Of a stretch of 64,000 nucleotides of DNA, positions 35,126-42,346 are shown piece by piece (the first letter of the stretch is position 1; each line of letters begins with the position of its first letter). Position numbers and translations under genes: made by a program. The notes beneath the pieces are model-generated. The model did no database searches. It saw only the letters and a list, made by a program, of their open reading frames with translations, and was not told the DNA's origin. The DNA comes from Xylophilus rhododendri (GTDB lineage: Bacteria; Pseudomonadota; Gammaproteobacteria; Burkholderiales; Burkholderiaceae_C), in assembly GCF_009906855.1 (NCBI RefSeq), contig NZ_CP047650.1, positions 744,001-808,000 on the forward strand, given 5' to 3'.

Positions 35126-36430
35126 TCAGCCGGCTTTGGCCACCAGCAGCGCGCACAGCGCATCGGCGGTACGGGCCGCCGCGCCGCGGTGGGCGCCGGC
35201 AAAGGACAGCGCCGCGCCGCGGGTAATGCCCAGCCGCGCCGGCTCGGCCACCAGCGCCGAGGCCATCTGCACACCCTGGCCCATGTCGGCCACCCGGATC
35301 GCAGCGGCGGCTGCTTCGGCCAGGGCTGAGGCCTCGGCGAAGTTGTAGGTGGACGGGCCCATCACCACCGGACAGCCGCAGGCGGCCGCCTCGATCAGGT
35401 TCTGGCCGCCAGTCATGCCGAAGCTGCCGCCCAGCAGCGCGGCATCGGCCAGGCTGTAGTAGAGCGCCATCTCGCCCAGGGAATCGCCCAGCCAGACATC
35501 GCAGGGCGGCGGCGCGTCGTCAGGCCCCACATCATTCCAGGCGCTGCGGCGCGAGACCTGCAGGCCGCCGTCCTGCAGCAGCCGGGCGACTTCGTCGAAG
35601 CGCTGCGGATGGCGCGGCACGATCAGCCACTGCACCGCCGGCCCGATCGGCGGATAGGCGCGCACGGCCTCCAGCCACAAGGCTTCCTCGCCCTCGCGGC
35701 TGCTGGCCAGCAGCACCACCGGGCGGCCGGATGCGCGACGCCAGCGGCGGCCGGCTTCCAACTGGACCGGGTTGGGAGCCATGTCGAACTTGAGGTTGCC
35801 GAAGACGGCGCTGACCGGCGCGCCGAGTTCACGCAGGCGCTGCGCATCGGCCTCGGACTGCGCCCATACCGCCGCCAGCGCGGCGAAGGCCGGGCGCGCC
35901 AGCAGGCCGAGCCGCTGCGCGCTCTGCAGGGATTTATCGCTGAGCCGGGCATTGGCCAGCACCAGCGGCACGCCGGCGGCGCGGCAGCCGGCGGCCAGGT
36001 TGGGCCAGACCTCGGTTTCCATCAGCAGACCGGCGTCGGGCCGGAAATGCGTCAGGAAACGCCCGACCGCGCCCGTGGTGTCCCAGGGCAGCCAGGCCTG
36101 CAGGTCGCCCGGCACCATCCACTTCAAGCCCTCGGCGCGGCCGGTGGCCGTGCCGTGGGTCAGCAGCAGCTGCACGCCGGGCAGGCGTTCGCGCAGGGCG
36201 GCGATCAGCACGCCGGCGGCGCGGGTCTCGCCGAGCGAGACCGCATGGATCCAGACCCGCGGGCCGCTGGCCGGCGCGACTGCTTCGACATAACGGCCGA
36301 AGCGCTCCTCCACCGCTTCCAGGTAACCCGGCTCGGCCACGCCGCGCCGCCGCAGCTTGCGCCGCAGCAGGGGCTGGGCAGCGGCCATGCCGGCCGAATA
36401 CACCGCGCGCAGGGCGCGATCGAAAGGCAC
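35126..36430 (-). CDS. waaA: 3-deoxy-D-manno-octulosonic acid (Kdo) transferase
   Basis: 434-aa GT30-family transferase adding Kdo from CMP-Kdo to lipid IVA, an essential step of LPS core assembly at the inner membrane. Typical blocks: PLLRRKLRRRG near the N-terminus, VWIHAVSLGETRAA, LLLTHGTATGRAEG, ETEVWPNL, FGNLKFD, and the C-terminal GGSFGMTGGQNLIEAAACGCP. The start is taken as GTG 36430, which gives the normal N-terminal length including the hydrophobic anchor (RALRAVYSAGMAAAQ); the later ATG would remove it. It begins 5 bp after the phosphomannomutase stop, same operon. Confidence 0.9.
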   Translation of the reverse strand: MPFDRALRAVYSAGMAAAQPLLRRKLRRRGVAEPGYLEAVEERFGRYVEAVAPASGPRVWIHAVSLGETRAAGVLIAALRERLPGVQLLLTHGTATGRAEGLKWMVPGDLQAWLPWDTTGAVGRFLTHFRPDAGLLMETEVWPNLAAGCRAAGVPLVLANARLSDKSLQSAQRLGLLARPAFAALAAVWAQSEADAQRLRELGAPVSAVFGNLKFDMAPNPVQLEAGRRWRRASGRPVVLLASSREGEEALWLEAVRAYPPIGPAVQWLIVPRHPQRFDEVARLLQDGGLQVSRRSAWNDVGPDDAPPPCDVWLGDSLGEMALYYSLADAALLGGSFGMTGGQNLIEAAACGCPVVMGPSTYNFAEASALAEAAAAAIRVADMGQGVQMASALVAEPARLGITRGAALSFAGAHRGAAARTADALCALLVAKAG

Positions 36431-36435
36431 CGTGG

Positions 36436-37821
36436 TCAGTGGGCAGCCGCGCCCAGCTGGGCATCGGGCTTGAAGGTCTTGAGCAGCTTGACCATGACAT
36501 CCTCGATGCGGTGCATCGCCGCCTCGGTGTGTCCTTCGAAACGCAGCACCAGCACCGGCGTGGTGTTGGAGGCTCGGATCAGGCCGAAGCCGTCGGACCA
36601 GTCGACCCGCAGGCCGTCGATGGTGGAGACCTTGGCGTCGCCCTCGAACTTCGTGGCGCTTTCGATGAGCTTCTGCACCACGGCATGGGGTTCGCCCTCG
36701 GCGCAGGCCACGTTGAGTTCGGGCGTGGAGAAGCTGGTGGGCAGTTCGTTGAGCACCTTGCTGACGTCCTCGCTGCGGCTCAGGATCTCCAGCAGGCGGC
36801 AGCCGGCATAGGTGCCGTCGTCGAAGCCGTACCAGCGTTCCTTGAAGAAGATGTGGCCGCTCATTTCGCCGCCGAGAGGCGAGTTGGTCTCGCGCATCTT
36901 GGCCTTGATCAGGGAGTGGCCGGTCTTGAACATCACCGGCTCGCCGCCGGCGGCCGCGATGGCCGGCGCCAGGCGCTGGGTGCACTTCACGTCGAAGATG
37001 ATCTTGCCGCCGGGCACGCGGGTGAGCACGTCCTGTGCGAACAGCATCATCTGCCGGTCGGGGAAGATGTTCTGGCCGTCCTTGGTGACGATGCCCAAGC
37101 GGTCGCCGTCGCCGTCGAAGGCCAGGCCGATCTCGGCGTCGGAGCTCTGCAGGGCGGCGATCACGTCCTTCAGGTTGTCGGGCTTGCTGGGGTCGGGATG
37201 GTGGTTGGGGAAGTTGCCGTCCACCTCGCTGAACAGCTCGATCACCTCGCAGCCGATGGCGCGGAAGATGGCGGGCGCCGAGGCACCGGCCACGCCGTTG
37301 CCGGAATCGACCACCACCTTGATCGGGCGGGCCAGCTTGATGTCGCCGACGATGCGCGAGATGTAGGCCGGCAGCACGTCGACCTGGCGCACGCTGCCGC
37401 CTTCCTGGTGAGGCGCACTGGCGGCGTCCATGGTGCGGCGCAGGGACTGGATCTCCTCGCCGTAGATGGCCTTGCCGGCCAGCACCATCTTGAAGCCGTT
37501 GTAGTCCTTGGGGTTGTGGCTGCCGGTGACCTGGATGCCGCTGTGGCAGAGCGTTGCAGCGGCAAAGTACAGGATGGGCGTGGTGACCATGCCCACGTCG
37601 ATCACCTGGATGCCGGCATCGACCAGGCCGGCGATCAGCGCGGCCGACAGGGCGGGGCCGGACAGGCGGCCGTCGCGGCCCACGGCCACGCTCTTCTCGC
37701 CGAGTGCCAGGGCGGCGGCGCCGAAGGCCTGGCCGAGGGCGCGGGCGACTTCCTCGTCGAGGGTGGACGGCACCACGCCGCGAATGTCGTAGGCCTTGAA
37801 GATCGACGGGGAAAACGGCAT
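36436..37821 (-). CDS. Phosphomannomutase/phosphoglucomutase
   Basis: 461-aa alpha-D-phosphohexomutase of the AlgC/ManB type, interconverting mannose or glucose 6- and 1-phosphates for surface polysaccharide and LPS sugars. The phosphoserine loop is GIQVTGSHNPKDYNG (S101), the metal site FDGDGDRLG, the sugar-binding loop GGEMSGHIFF, and the phosphate-binding tail RASNTTPVLVLRFEG. The start ATG 37821 begins MPFSPSIFKAYDIRG as in AlgC. It precedes waaA with 5 bp between, so precursor supply and LPS core assembly are likely co-expressed. Divergent from the Ada/AlkA gene. Confidence 0.9.
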   Translation of the reverse strand: MPFSPSIFKAYDIRGVVPSTLDEEVARALGQAFGAAALALGEKSVAVGRDGRLSGPALSAALIAGLVDAGIQVIDVGMVTTPILYFAAATLCHSGIQVTGSHNPKDYNGFKMVLAGKAIYGEEIQSLRRTMDAASAPHQEGGSVRQVDVLPAYISRIVGDIKLARPIKVVVDSGNGVAGASAPAIFRAIGCEVIELFSEVDGNFPNHHPDPSKPDNLKDVIAALQSSDAEIGLAFDGDGDRLGIVTKDGQNIFPDRQMMLFAQDVLTRVPGGKIIFDVKCTQRLAPAIAAAGGEPVMFKTGHSLIKAKMRETNSPLGGEMSGHIFFKERWYGFDDGTYAGCRLLEILSRSEDVSKVLNELPTSFSTPELNVACAEGEPHAVVQKLIESATKFEGDAKVSTIDGLRVDWSDGFGLIRASNTTPVLVLRFEGHTEAAMHRIEDVMVKLLKTFKPDAQLGAAAH

Positions 37822-37980
37822 GGAAAGCGCTCCGGATGCGGACGGTTGGATGACAAAAATCGCTGGTGATTGTAGGCAGGACCGAAGCGCTGCGGTGTCG
37901 GACATGGGCGCTCCGTGAAGGCTGCATGCAGATGGCCGGAAACGGCCAGTGCCGGGCCGCCGGCTTCGTATCATGGATCG

Positions 37981-39522
37981 ATGCCGAGCACCGACCACTC
38001 CCCTGCCCTGCCCGCCGATGCCGACGGCTGCTGGCGCGCGCTGGCCTCGCACGACGCGCGTTTCGACGGGCGCTTCTTCACCGGCGTGACCAGCACCGGC
38101 ATCTATTGCCGGCCGGTCTGCCGGGTGCGTACGCCGCGGCAGGAGAACTGCCGATTCTTTGCGCTCGCGGCGCAGGCCGAGCAGGCGGGTTTCCGCCCCT
38201 GCCTGCGCTGCCGGCCGGAACTCGCACCGCCGCCCGGCGCCGCCGCGGCCTGGAGCATGCACGACGCCGCCGGCCTGCTGGCCCACGAGGCCGCACGCTG
38301 GCTGGACGATCCGCAGCACTGGCAGGACGAGACCGGCACCAGCCTGCTGGCCCGCGCCGCCGCCCACCTGGGTGTGGGTGACCGCCATCTGCGGCGGGTG
38401 TTCCAGGCGAGCTTCGGCGTGTCGGCACTGCAGTACCTGCAGACCCGCCGCCTGCTGGCCGCCAAGCAGCTGCTGACCGACACCCGCCTGCCGGTCGCCA
38501 CCATCGCCCAGGCCAGCGGCTTCGCCAGCCAACGCCGCTTCAACGCCGCCTTCCTGCAGCACTACCGGCTCAACCCGACCCAGCTGCGGCGCGAGGGCGG
38601 CGGCAGCGATCCGCTGGCCACGGTGCGCCTGCCCTGGCGCGCGCCCTACGATGCGGCCGGCATGCTGGCCTTCTTTAAAAAGCGGCTGGTGAGCGGACTG
38701 GAGACGCTGGTGGAGGACGGGCGCCAGCCCTGGCTCACCCGCACGCTGCGCCTGGGCCGCTGCACCGGCTGGCTGCAGATCGCCTTCGACCACGCCGGAC
38801 AGCAGCTGCTGCTGCGGGTGGGCGAAGGCCTGGCGCCTGCGCTGCCCGCGCTGATCCCGCGGATGCGCGCCATGTTCGACCTAGACGCCGACCCGGCCGC
38901 GATCGATGCGGTGCTGCTGCCGCATTTCCCCGGCAGCGCCGGCATGCGGGTGCCGGGCGCGCTGGACGGCTTCGAGCTGGCGGTGCGCGCCATCCTCGGC
39001 CAGCAGGTGACGGTGGCCGCCGCGCACACCGTGTGCGGCCGGCTGGTGGCCCGCTACGGCGAGCCGGTGCAGACGCCATTCCCGGGAGTGAACAGGCTCT
39101 TTCCCACGCCGGCCGCCCTGGCCCTGGCCGATGGCGACGCGCTCGGCAGCCTGGGCATCGTGCGCCAGCGCCAGGGCGCCATCGTGGCCCTCGCGCGCGA
39201 ATGCGAGGCCGGCCGGCTCGCCCTGCGGCCGGGCGATGCGCCGGAGCCGGCCATGGCCGCCCTGCGCGCCCTGCCCGGCATCGGCGACTGGACCGCGCAA
39301 TACATCGCCATGCGCGCGTTGCGCTGGCCCGATGCCTTTCCGGCCGGCGACGTGGCGCTGCAGAAGGCCCTGGGCGTGCGCGGCGCGCCCAAACCGGCGC
39401 AGGCCGCCATCGACGCATCGCAGGCCTGGCGCCCCTGGCGCAGCTATGCGGTGCTGCGCGCCTGGCACGGCACGCCCGAAGCGACAATTCCCCCAGACCC
39501 ATCCGGAGAGACAAGCCCATGA
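37981..39522 (+). CDS. Ada-like regulator fused to AlkA DNA-3-methyladenine glycosylase
   Basis: 513-aa three-part protein for alkylation damage. Residues about 15-80 are the Ada zinc/methyl-acceptor domain with C43, C47, C74 and C77 (GIYCRPVCRV; CLRC), where C43 matches Ada Cys38 that accepts methyl from phosphotriesters. Residues 90-195 are an AraC-type HTH (LPVATIAQASGFASQRRFNAAF). Residues 210-505 are AlkA, with the HhH motif LRALPGIGDWTAQYIAMRAL, in part, and the catalytic aspartate of FPAGD. It probably senses methylation and activates the operon. The stop overlaps the ogt start (ATGA). Confidence 0.9.
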   Translation: MPSTDHSPALPADADGCWRALASHDARFDGRFFTGVTSTGIYCRPVCRVRTPRQENCRFFALAAQAEQAGFRPCLRCRPELAPPPGAAAAWSMHDAAGLLAHEAARWLDDPQHWQDETGTSLLARAAAHLGVGDRHLRRVFQASFGVSALQYLQTRRLLAAKQLLTDTRLPVATIAQASGFASQRRFNAAFLQHYRLNPTQLRREGGGSDPLATVRLPWRAPYDAAGMLAFFKKRLVSGLETLVEDGRQPWLTRTLRLGRCTGWLQIAFDHAGQQLLLRVGEGLAPALPALIPRMRAMFDLDADPAAIDAVLLPHFPGSAGMRVPGALDGFELAVRAILGQQVTVAAAHTVCGRLVARYGEPVQTPFPGVNRLFPTPAALALADGDALGSLGIVRQRQGAIVALARECEAGRLALRPGDAPEPAMAALRALPGIGDWTAQYIAMRALRWPDAFPAGDVALQKALGVRGAPKPAQAAIDASQAWRPWRSYAVLRAWHGTPEATIPPDPSGETSP

Positions 39523-40067
39523 AATATGCCCAGGACACCGTGCAGCGCCGCTGGATCAGCCCGCTCGGCGCCATCGACCTCGCCGCCACGCCGCGCGGCC
39601 TGGCCGGCCTCTGGTTCGACGACCACAAATACCGCCCCGCCGCGCTGGACGCGCCCGACGGCTGGCCGCGCCATGACGGGCCGCATGCCGTGCTGGACGC
39701 CACCGAGCGCGAGCTGCAGGCCTATTTCGACGGCCGGCTGCAGCGCTTCGAAGTGCCGATCGAACTGCCGGCCGGGACGGAGTTCCAGATGGCCGTGTGG
39801 GCCGGCCTGCTCAAGCTCGATCATGGCCAGACCTGCAGCTACGGCGCGCTGGCCGTGGCGACCGGCAGGCCTTCGGCGGTACGCGCGGTGGGCGCGGCCG
39901 TAGGCCGCAACCCGGTCTCCATCCTGGTGCCCTGCCACCGGGTGGTGGGCGGCGCCGGCGCGCTGACCGGTTATGCCGGCGGACTGCCGCGCAAGTCGGC
40001 GCTGCTGGCACTGGAGCAGCCCCAGCGCAACCTGACCGGGCTGGAGCGGCAAGGGTCGGCGGCATGA
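39519..40067 (+). CDS. ogt: Methylated-DNA--[protein]-cysteine S-methyltransferase
   Basis: 182-aa Ogt/Ada-C type suicide enzyme removing methyl from O6-methylguanine. The acceptor cysteine is C139 in SILVPCHRVVG; the arginine-finger and asparagine hinge region (SAVRAVGAAVGRNP) precede it, and YGALAVATGRP matches the HTH. Its ATG overlaps the stop of the Ada/AlkA gene and its own stop overlaps the next ATG, so the three are translated in sequence. Together the first two cover both phosphotriester/base excision and direct reversal of alkylation damage. Confidence 0.93.
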   Translation: MKYAQDTVQRRWISPLGAIDLAATPRGLAGLWFDDHKYRPAALDAPDGWPRHDGPHAVLDATERELQAYFDGRLQRFEVPIELPAGTEFQMAVWAGLLKLDHGQTCSYGALAVATGRPSAVRAVGAAVGRNPVSILVPCHRVVGGAGALTGYAGGLPRKSALLALEQPQRNLTGLERQGSAA

Positions 40068-40957
40068 ACGATGGCTCGCGCGGCTGGCTCGGCAGCTTCA
40101 TCGCCCTGGCGGCCATCTGGGGCGCCTCATTTCTCTTCATGCGCATGGGCGCGGCGGAATTCGGCCCCTTCGCCACGGCGGGACTGCGGGTTGGCCTGGC
40201 GGCCCTGGTGCTGGCGCCGGCCCTCTGGCTGCAGCGGCCGGCCAGCGGCATGACGGCCCGACGCTGGGCCTGGCTGATCGCCACCGGCGCCTTCAACTCG
40301 GGCATCCCCTTCGCATTGTTCTCGTACGCGGTGCTGCACCAGCCGACCGGGCTGACCTCCATCCTCAACGCCACCGCGCCGCTGTTCGGCGCCCTGGTGG
40401 CCTGGGCCTGGCTGGGCGAGCGGCCGGATATCTCGCGCTGCATCGGCCTGGCCGTCGGCTTCGGCGGCGTGGCGCTGATCGCCCAGGGCGGCGGCCGGCT
40501 GGACGGCAGCATCGGCCTGCTGCCGGTGCTGGCCTGCCTGGGCGCCACGCTCTGCTACGGCATCGGCGCGACGATGGCGCGGCTGCACCTCAAGGGCCTG
40601 TCGCCGCTGTTCAGCACCGCCGGCAGCCTGGCCGGCGCCACCCTGGTACTGGCCCTGCCCACGGTGCTGGACTGGCCCGCCCGGCCGCCCGGCACCAGCG
40701 CCTGGATGGCGGTGCTGGCGCTGGCCCTGCTGTGTTCGGCCCTGGCCTATTTCCTGTATTACCGGCTGATCCAGCGGGCCGGCGCGGCGCGCGCCATGAC
40801 GGTGACCTTCCTGATCCCGGTGTTCGGCGTGAGTTACGGCGCGGTGCTGCTGCAGGAGCCGGTCACCGCCACCACCATCGTCGGCGGCCTGGTGGTGCTG
40901 GCCGGCACGCTGCTGGCGAGCGGGCTGGTGCGGCTGCCGCGGCCGCACGAGGTGTGA
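40064..40957 (+). CDS. EamA/DMT family transporter
   Basis: 297-aa inner membrane protein with 10 predicted segments in two EamA repeats (about 10-140 and 150-290). The first repeat shows LAAIWGASFLFMRMG and the loop LGERPDISRCIGLAVGFGGV; the second repeat GVLLQEP-type loop is AVLLQEPVTATTIVGGLVVLAG. Drug/metabolite exporters of this family move amino acids, metabolites or drugs; the substrate is unknown. It overlaps ogt by ATGA. Export of a toxic or alkylating compound would fit the operon but is a guess. Confidence 0.82.
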   Translation: MNDGSRGWLGSFIALAAIWGASFLFMRMGAAEFGPFATAGLRVGLAALVLAPALWLQRPASGMTARRWAWLIATGAFNSGIPFALFSYAVLHQPTGLTSILNATAPLFGALVAWAWLGERPDISRCIGLAVGFGGVALIAQGGGRLDGSIGLLPVLACLGATLCYGIGATMARLHLKGLSPLFSTAGSLAGATLVLALPTVLDWPARPPGTSAWMAVLALALLCSALAYFLYYRLIQRAGAARAMTVTFLIPVFGVSYGAVLLQEPVTATTIVGGLVVLAGTLLASGLVRLPRPHEV

Positions 40958-40958
40958 A

Positions 40959-41618
40959 TCAGAGGGCGGACGCCAGCGCGTTGATGCCCAGCGCCAGCAG
41001 CACCACGTTGAAGACGAAGGCCAGCAAGGCATGCACCGTGGTCAGCCGACGCATGCGGCCGGTGGTGACCTGCACATCCGAGACCTGCGAGGTCATGCCG
41101 ATCACCAGCGCGTGATAGAGGAAGTCGAAATACTCCGGATCTTCCGGACCGGGGAAATCCAGCCCCGCGCTGTCGGCGGCGTTCTCGGCCTTCTCGTCCT
41201 CGCTCTGGTAGTAGAGATGGGAATAGTGGAAGGCGAACAGGCTGTGGATCCACAACCAGGACGCCGCCAGCGCCAGCGCCGACAGCAGCAGTTGCAGCAC
41301 CCGCTGTGCCGGCGGCAGGTTCTTGGCATGGCCGATCAGCAGCACGATGGCCGCCACGCTGGCGCACAGGGCCACCACCATCACCAGGAACAGCACCCAG
41401 GCGGATTCGTCCTGCGCCTTGGCGCGCTCGCGGATGCGGCAGGCATCGAAGCCGCTGGCCAGGCGCGCGGCCAGGCCCAGGTCGATGGCCGCGGCGGCGA
41501 TCCAGGCGAGCAGGCCGCGGGCCGGCCATTCGATGGGCAGGGGCAGCAGGGCGACCACGATGAAGGCCAGGGCGGCATAGGCCAGGCGCTGCGGGCCGGT
41601 GGTTTCGGAGAAGTGCAT
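40959..41618 (-). CDS. DUF1345 family membrane protein
   Basis: 219-aa integral membrane protein with about five hydrophobic segments. The conserved C-terminal block FDFLYHALVIGMTSQVSDVQVT marks the DUF1345 family, whose function is unknown. A cytoplasmic acidic loop follows (QSEDEKAENAADSAG). ATG 41618 is chosen because the frame upstream runs through the toxin gene in antisense. Its stop is 1 bp from the stop of the convergent DMT transporter. Confidence 0.8.
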   Translation of the reverse strand: MHFSETTGPQRLAYAALAFIVVALLPLPIEWPARGLLAWIAAAAIDLGLAARLASGFDACRIRERAKAQDESAWVLFLVMVVALCASVAAIVLLIGHAKNLPPAQRVLQLLLSALALAASWLWIHSLFAFHYSHLYYQSEDEKAENAADSAGLDFPGPEDPEYFDFLYHALVIGMTSQVSDVQVTTGRMRRLTTVHALLAFVFNVVLLALGINALASAL

Positions 41619-41665
41619 CGAAGGATTGTGACGCGGGGTCGGCGTGGCTGACGAGCGGGATGCAC

Positions 41666-41684
41666 GGCCGAAAACAATTCGGCC
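41666..41684. promoter_or_regulatory. Hairpin/inverted repeat upstream of the toxin gene
   Basis: Perfect 7-bp arms GGCCGAA and TTCGGCC around AACAA, between the DUF1345 and higB starts. No T-run follows, so it is not an intrinsic terminator. It might be an additional protein-binding site. Confidence 0.3.
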
Positions 41685-41700
41685 TACCGCAACTTCGGAC

Positions 41701-41729
41701 TTGTTTTTATGTATTCTGCAGGATACATT
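41701..41729 (+). promoter_or_regulatory. Candidate higBA promoter with palindromic operator
   Basis: TGTATTCTGCAGGATACA at 41710-41727 is an 18-bp palindrome with one mismatched pair. It sits between a possible -35 (TTGTTT, 41701-41706) and overlaps a possible -10 (TACATT, 41724-41729), 17 bp apart. Antitoxin binding here would block transcription. The palindrome also overlaps the first possible toxin start codon. Confidence 0.5.
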
Positions 41730-42023
41730 CTCAGCTTCACCGTGCAGACCACCCGCGCCTTTGGCGAATGGCTCGACGGCCTGCGGGATGCACGGGCCAA
41801 AGCCGCCGTCGCCCGCCGGCTCAAACGCATGCAGGCAGGCAATTTTGGCGACATGAAGCCGGTGGGCGATGGCGTATCGGAGCTGCGCGTGGACGTCGGC
41901 CCAGGCTATCGCGTCTACTTCGTGCAGCGCGGTCAGCGGCTGGTGGTGGTCCTGGCGGGCGGAGACAAGTCCAGCCAGGACCGGGACATCCAACGGGCGA
42001 AAGCCCTGGCAAAGGAACTGTGA
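41709..42023 (+). CDS. higB: HigB-type toxin (RelE/ParE superfamily)
   Basis: 104-aa RelE-fold toxin, expected to cut mRNA on the ribosome. Family blocks: FGEWLDGLRDARAKAAVARR, NFGDMKPVGDGVSELRVD and GPGYRVYFVQRG. The ATG at 41709 gives an N-terminus about 11 residues longer than the usual M-x-x-x-T-x-x-F start and overlaps the palindrome, so a GTG at 41742 may be the real start. The antitoxin gene begins 2 bp after the stop. Toxin-first order is typical of HigBA. Confidence 0.85.
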   Translation: MYSAGYILSFTVQTTRAFGEWLDGLRDARAKAAVARRLKRMQAGNFGDMKPVGDGVSELRVDVGPGYRVYFVQRGQRLVVVLAGGDKSSQDRDIQRAKALAKEL

Positions 42024-42025
42024 AG

Positions 42026-42346
42026 ATGGAACTCAAGGAATTCGACATCGCCGATTACCTGGACAGCCCGGAAGTCATCGCCGAATACCTGTCCCAGATA
42101 CTCGAGGACGGCGATCCCGCCGAACTGGTGGATGCACTGGGCGATGTGGCACGTGCGACCGGCATGTCCCATATTGCCGAGCTCACCGGCCTGGGACGCG
42201 AAAGCCTCTACAAGACTTTCAAGGAAGGCACCCAGCCGCGCTTCGATACCGTGGTGAAGGTATTGAAGGCCGCCGGCCTGCAATTGACAATCGTCCCGGC
42301 ACGCCATGCGCGTGCAAGCGGCGGCTCATCACAAGGTCTTGGTTAG
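42026..42346 (+). CDS. higA: HigA-type addiction module antidote
   Basis: 106-aa antitoxin. The N-terminal part (ELKEFDIADYLDSPEVIAEYL) and the HTH (TGMSHIAELTGLGRESLYKTF, in part) followed by GTQPRFDTVVKVLKAAGLQL are typical of the short XRE antidotes paired with RelE-like toxins. It should neutralise HigB and repress the promoter with its palindrome. The last 17 bp overlap the convergent prpE 3' end, so antisense interference is possible there. Confidence 0.85.
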   Translation: MELKEFDIADYLDSPEVIAEYLSQILEDGDPAELVDALGDVARATGMSHIAELTGLGRESLYKTFKEGTQPRFDTVVKVLKAAGLQLTIVPARHARASGGSSQGLG

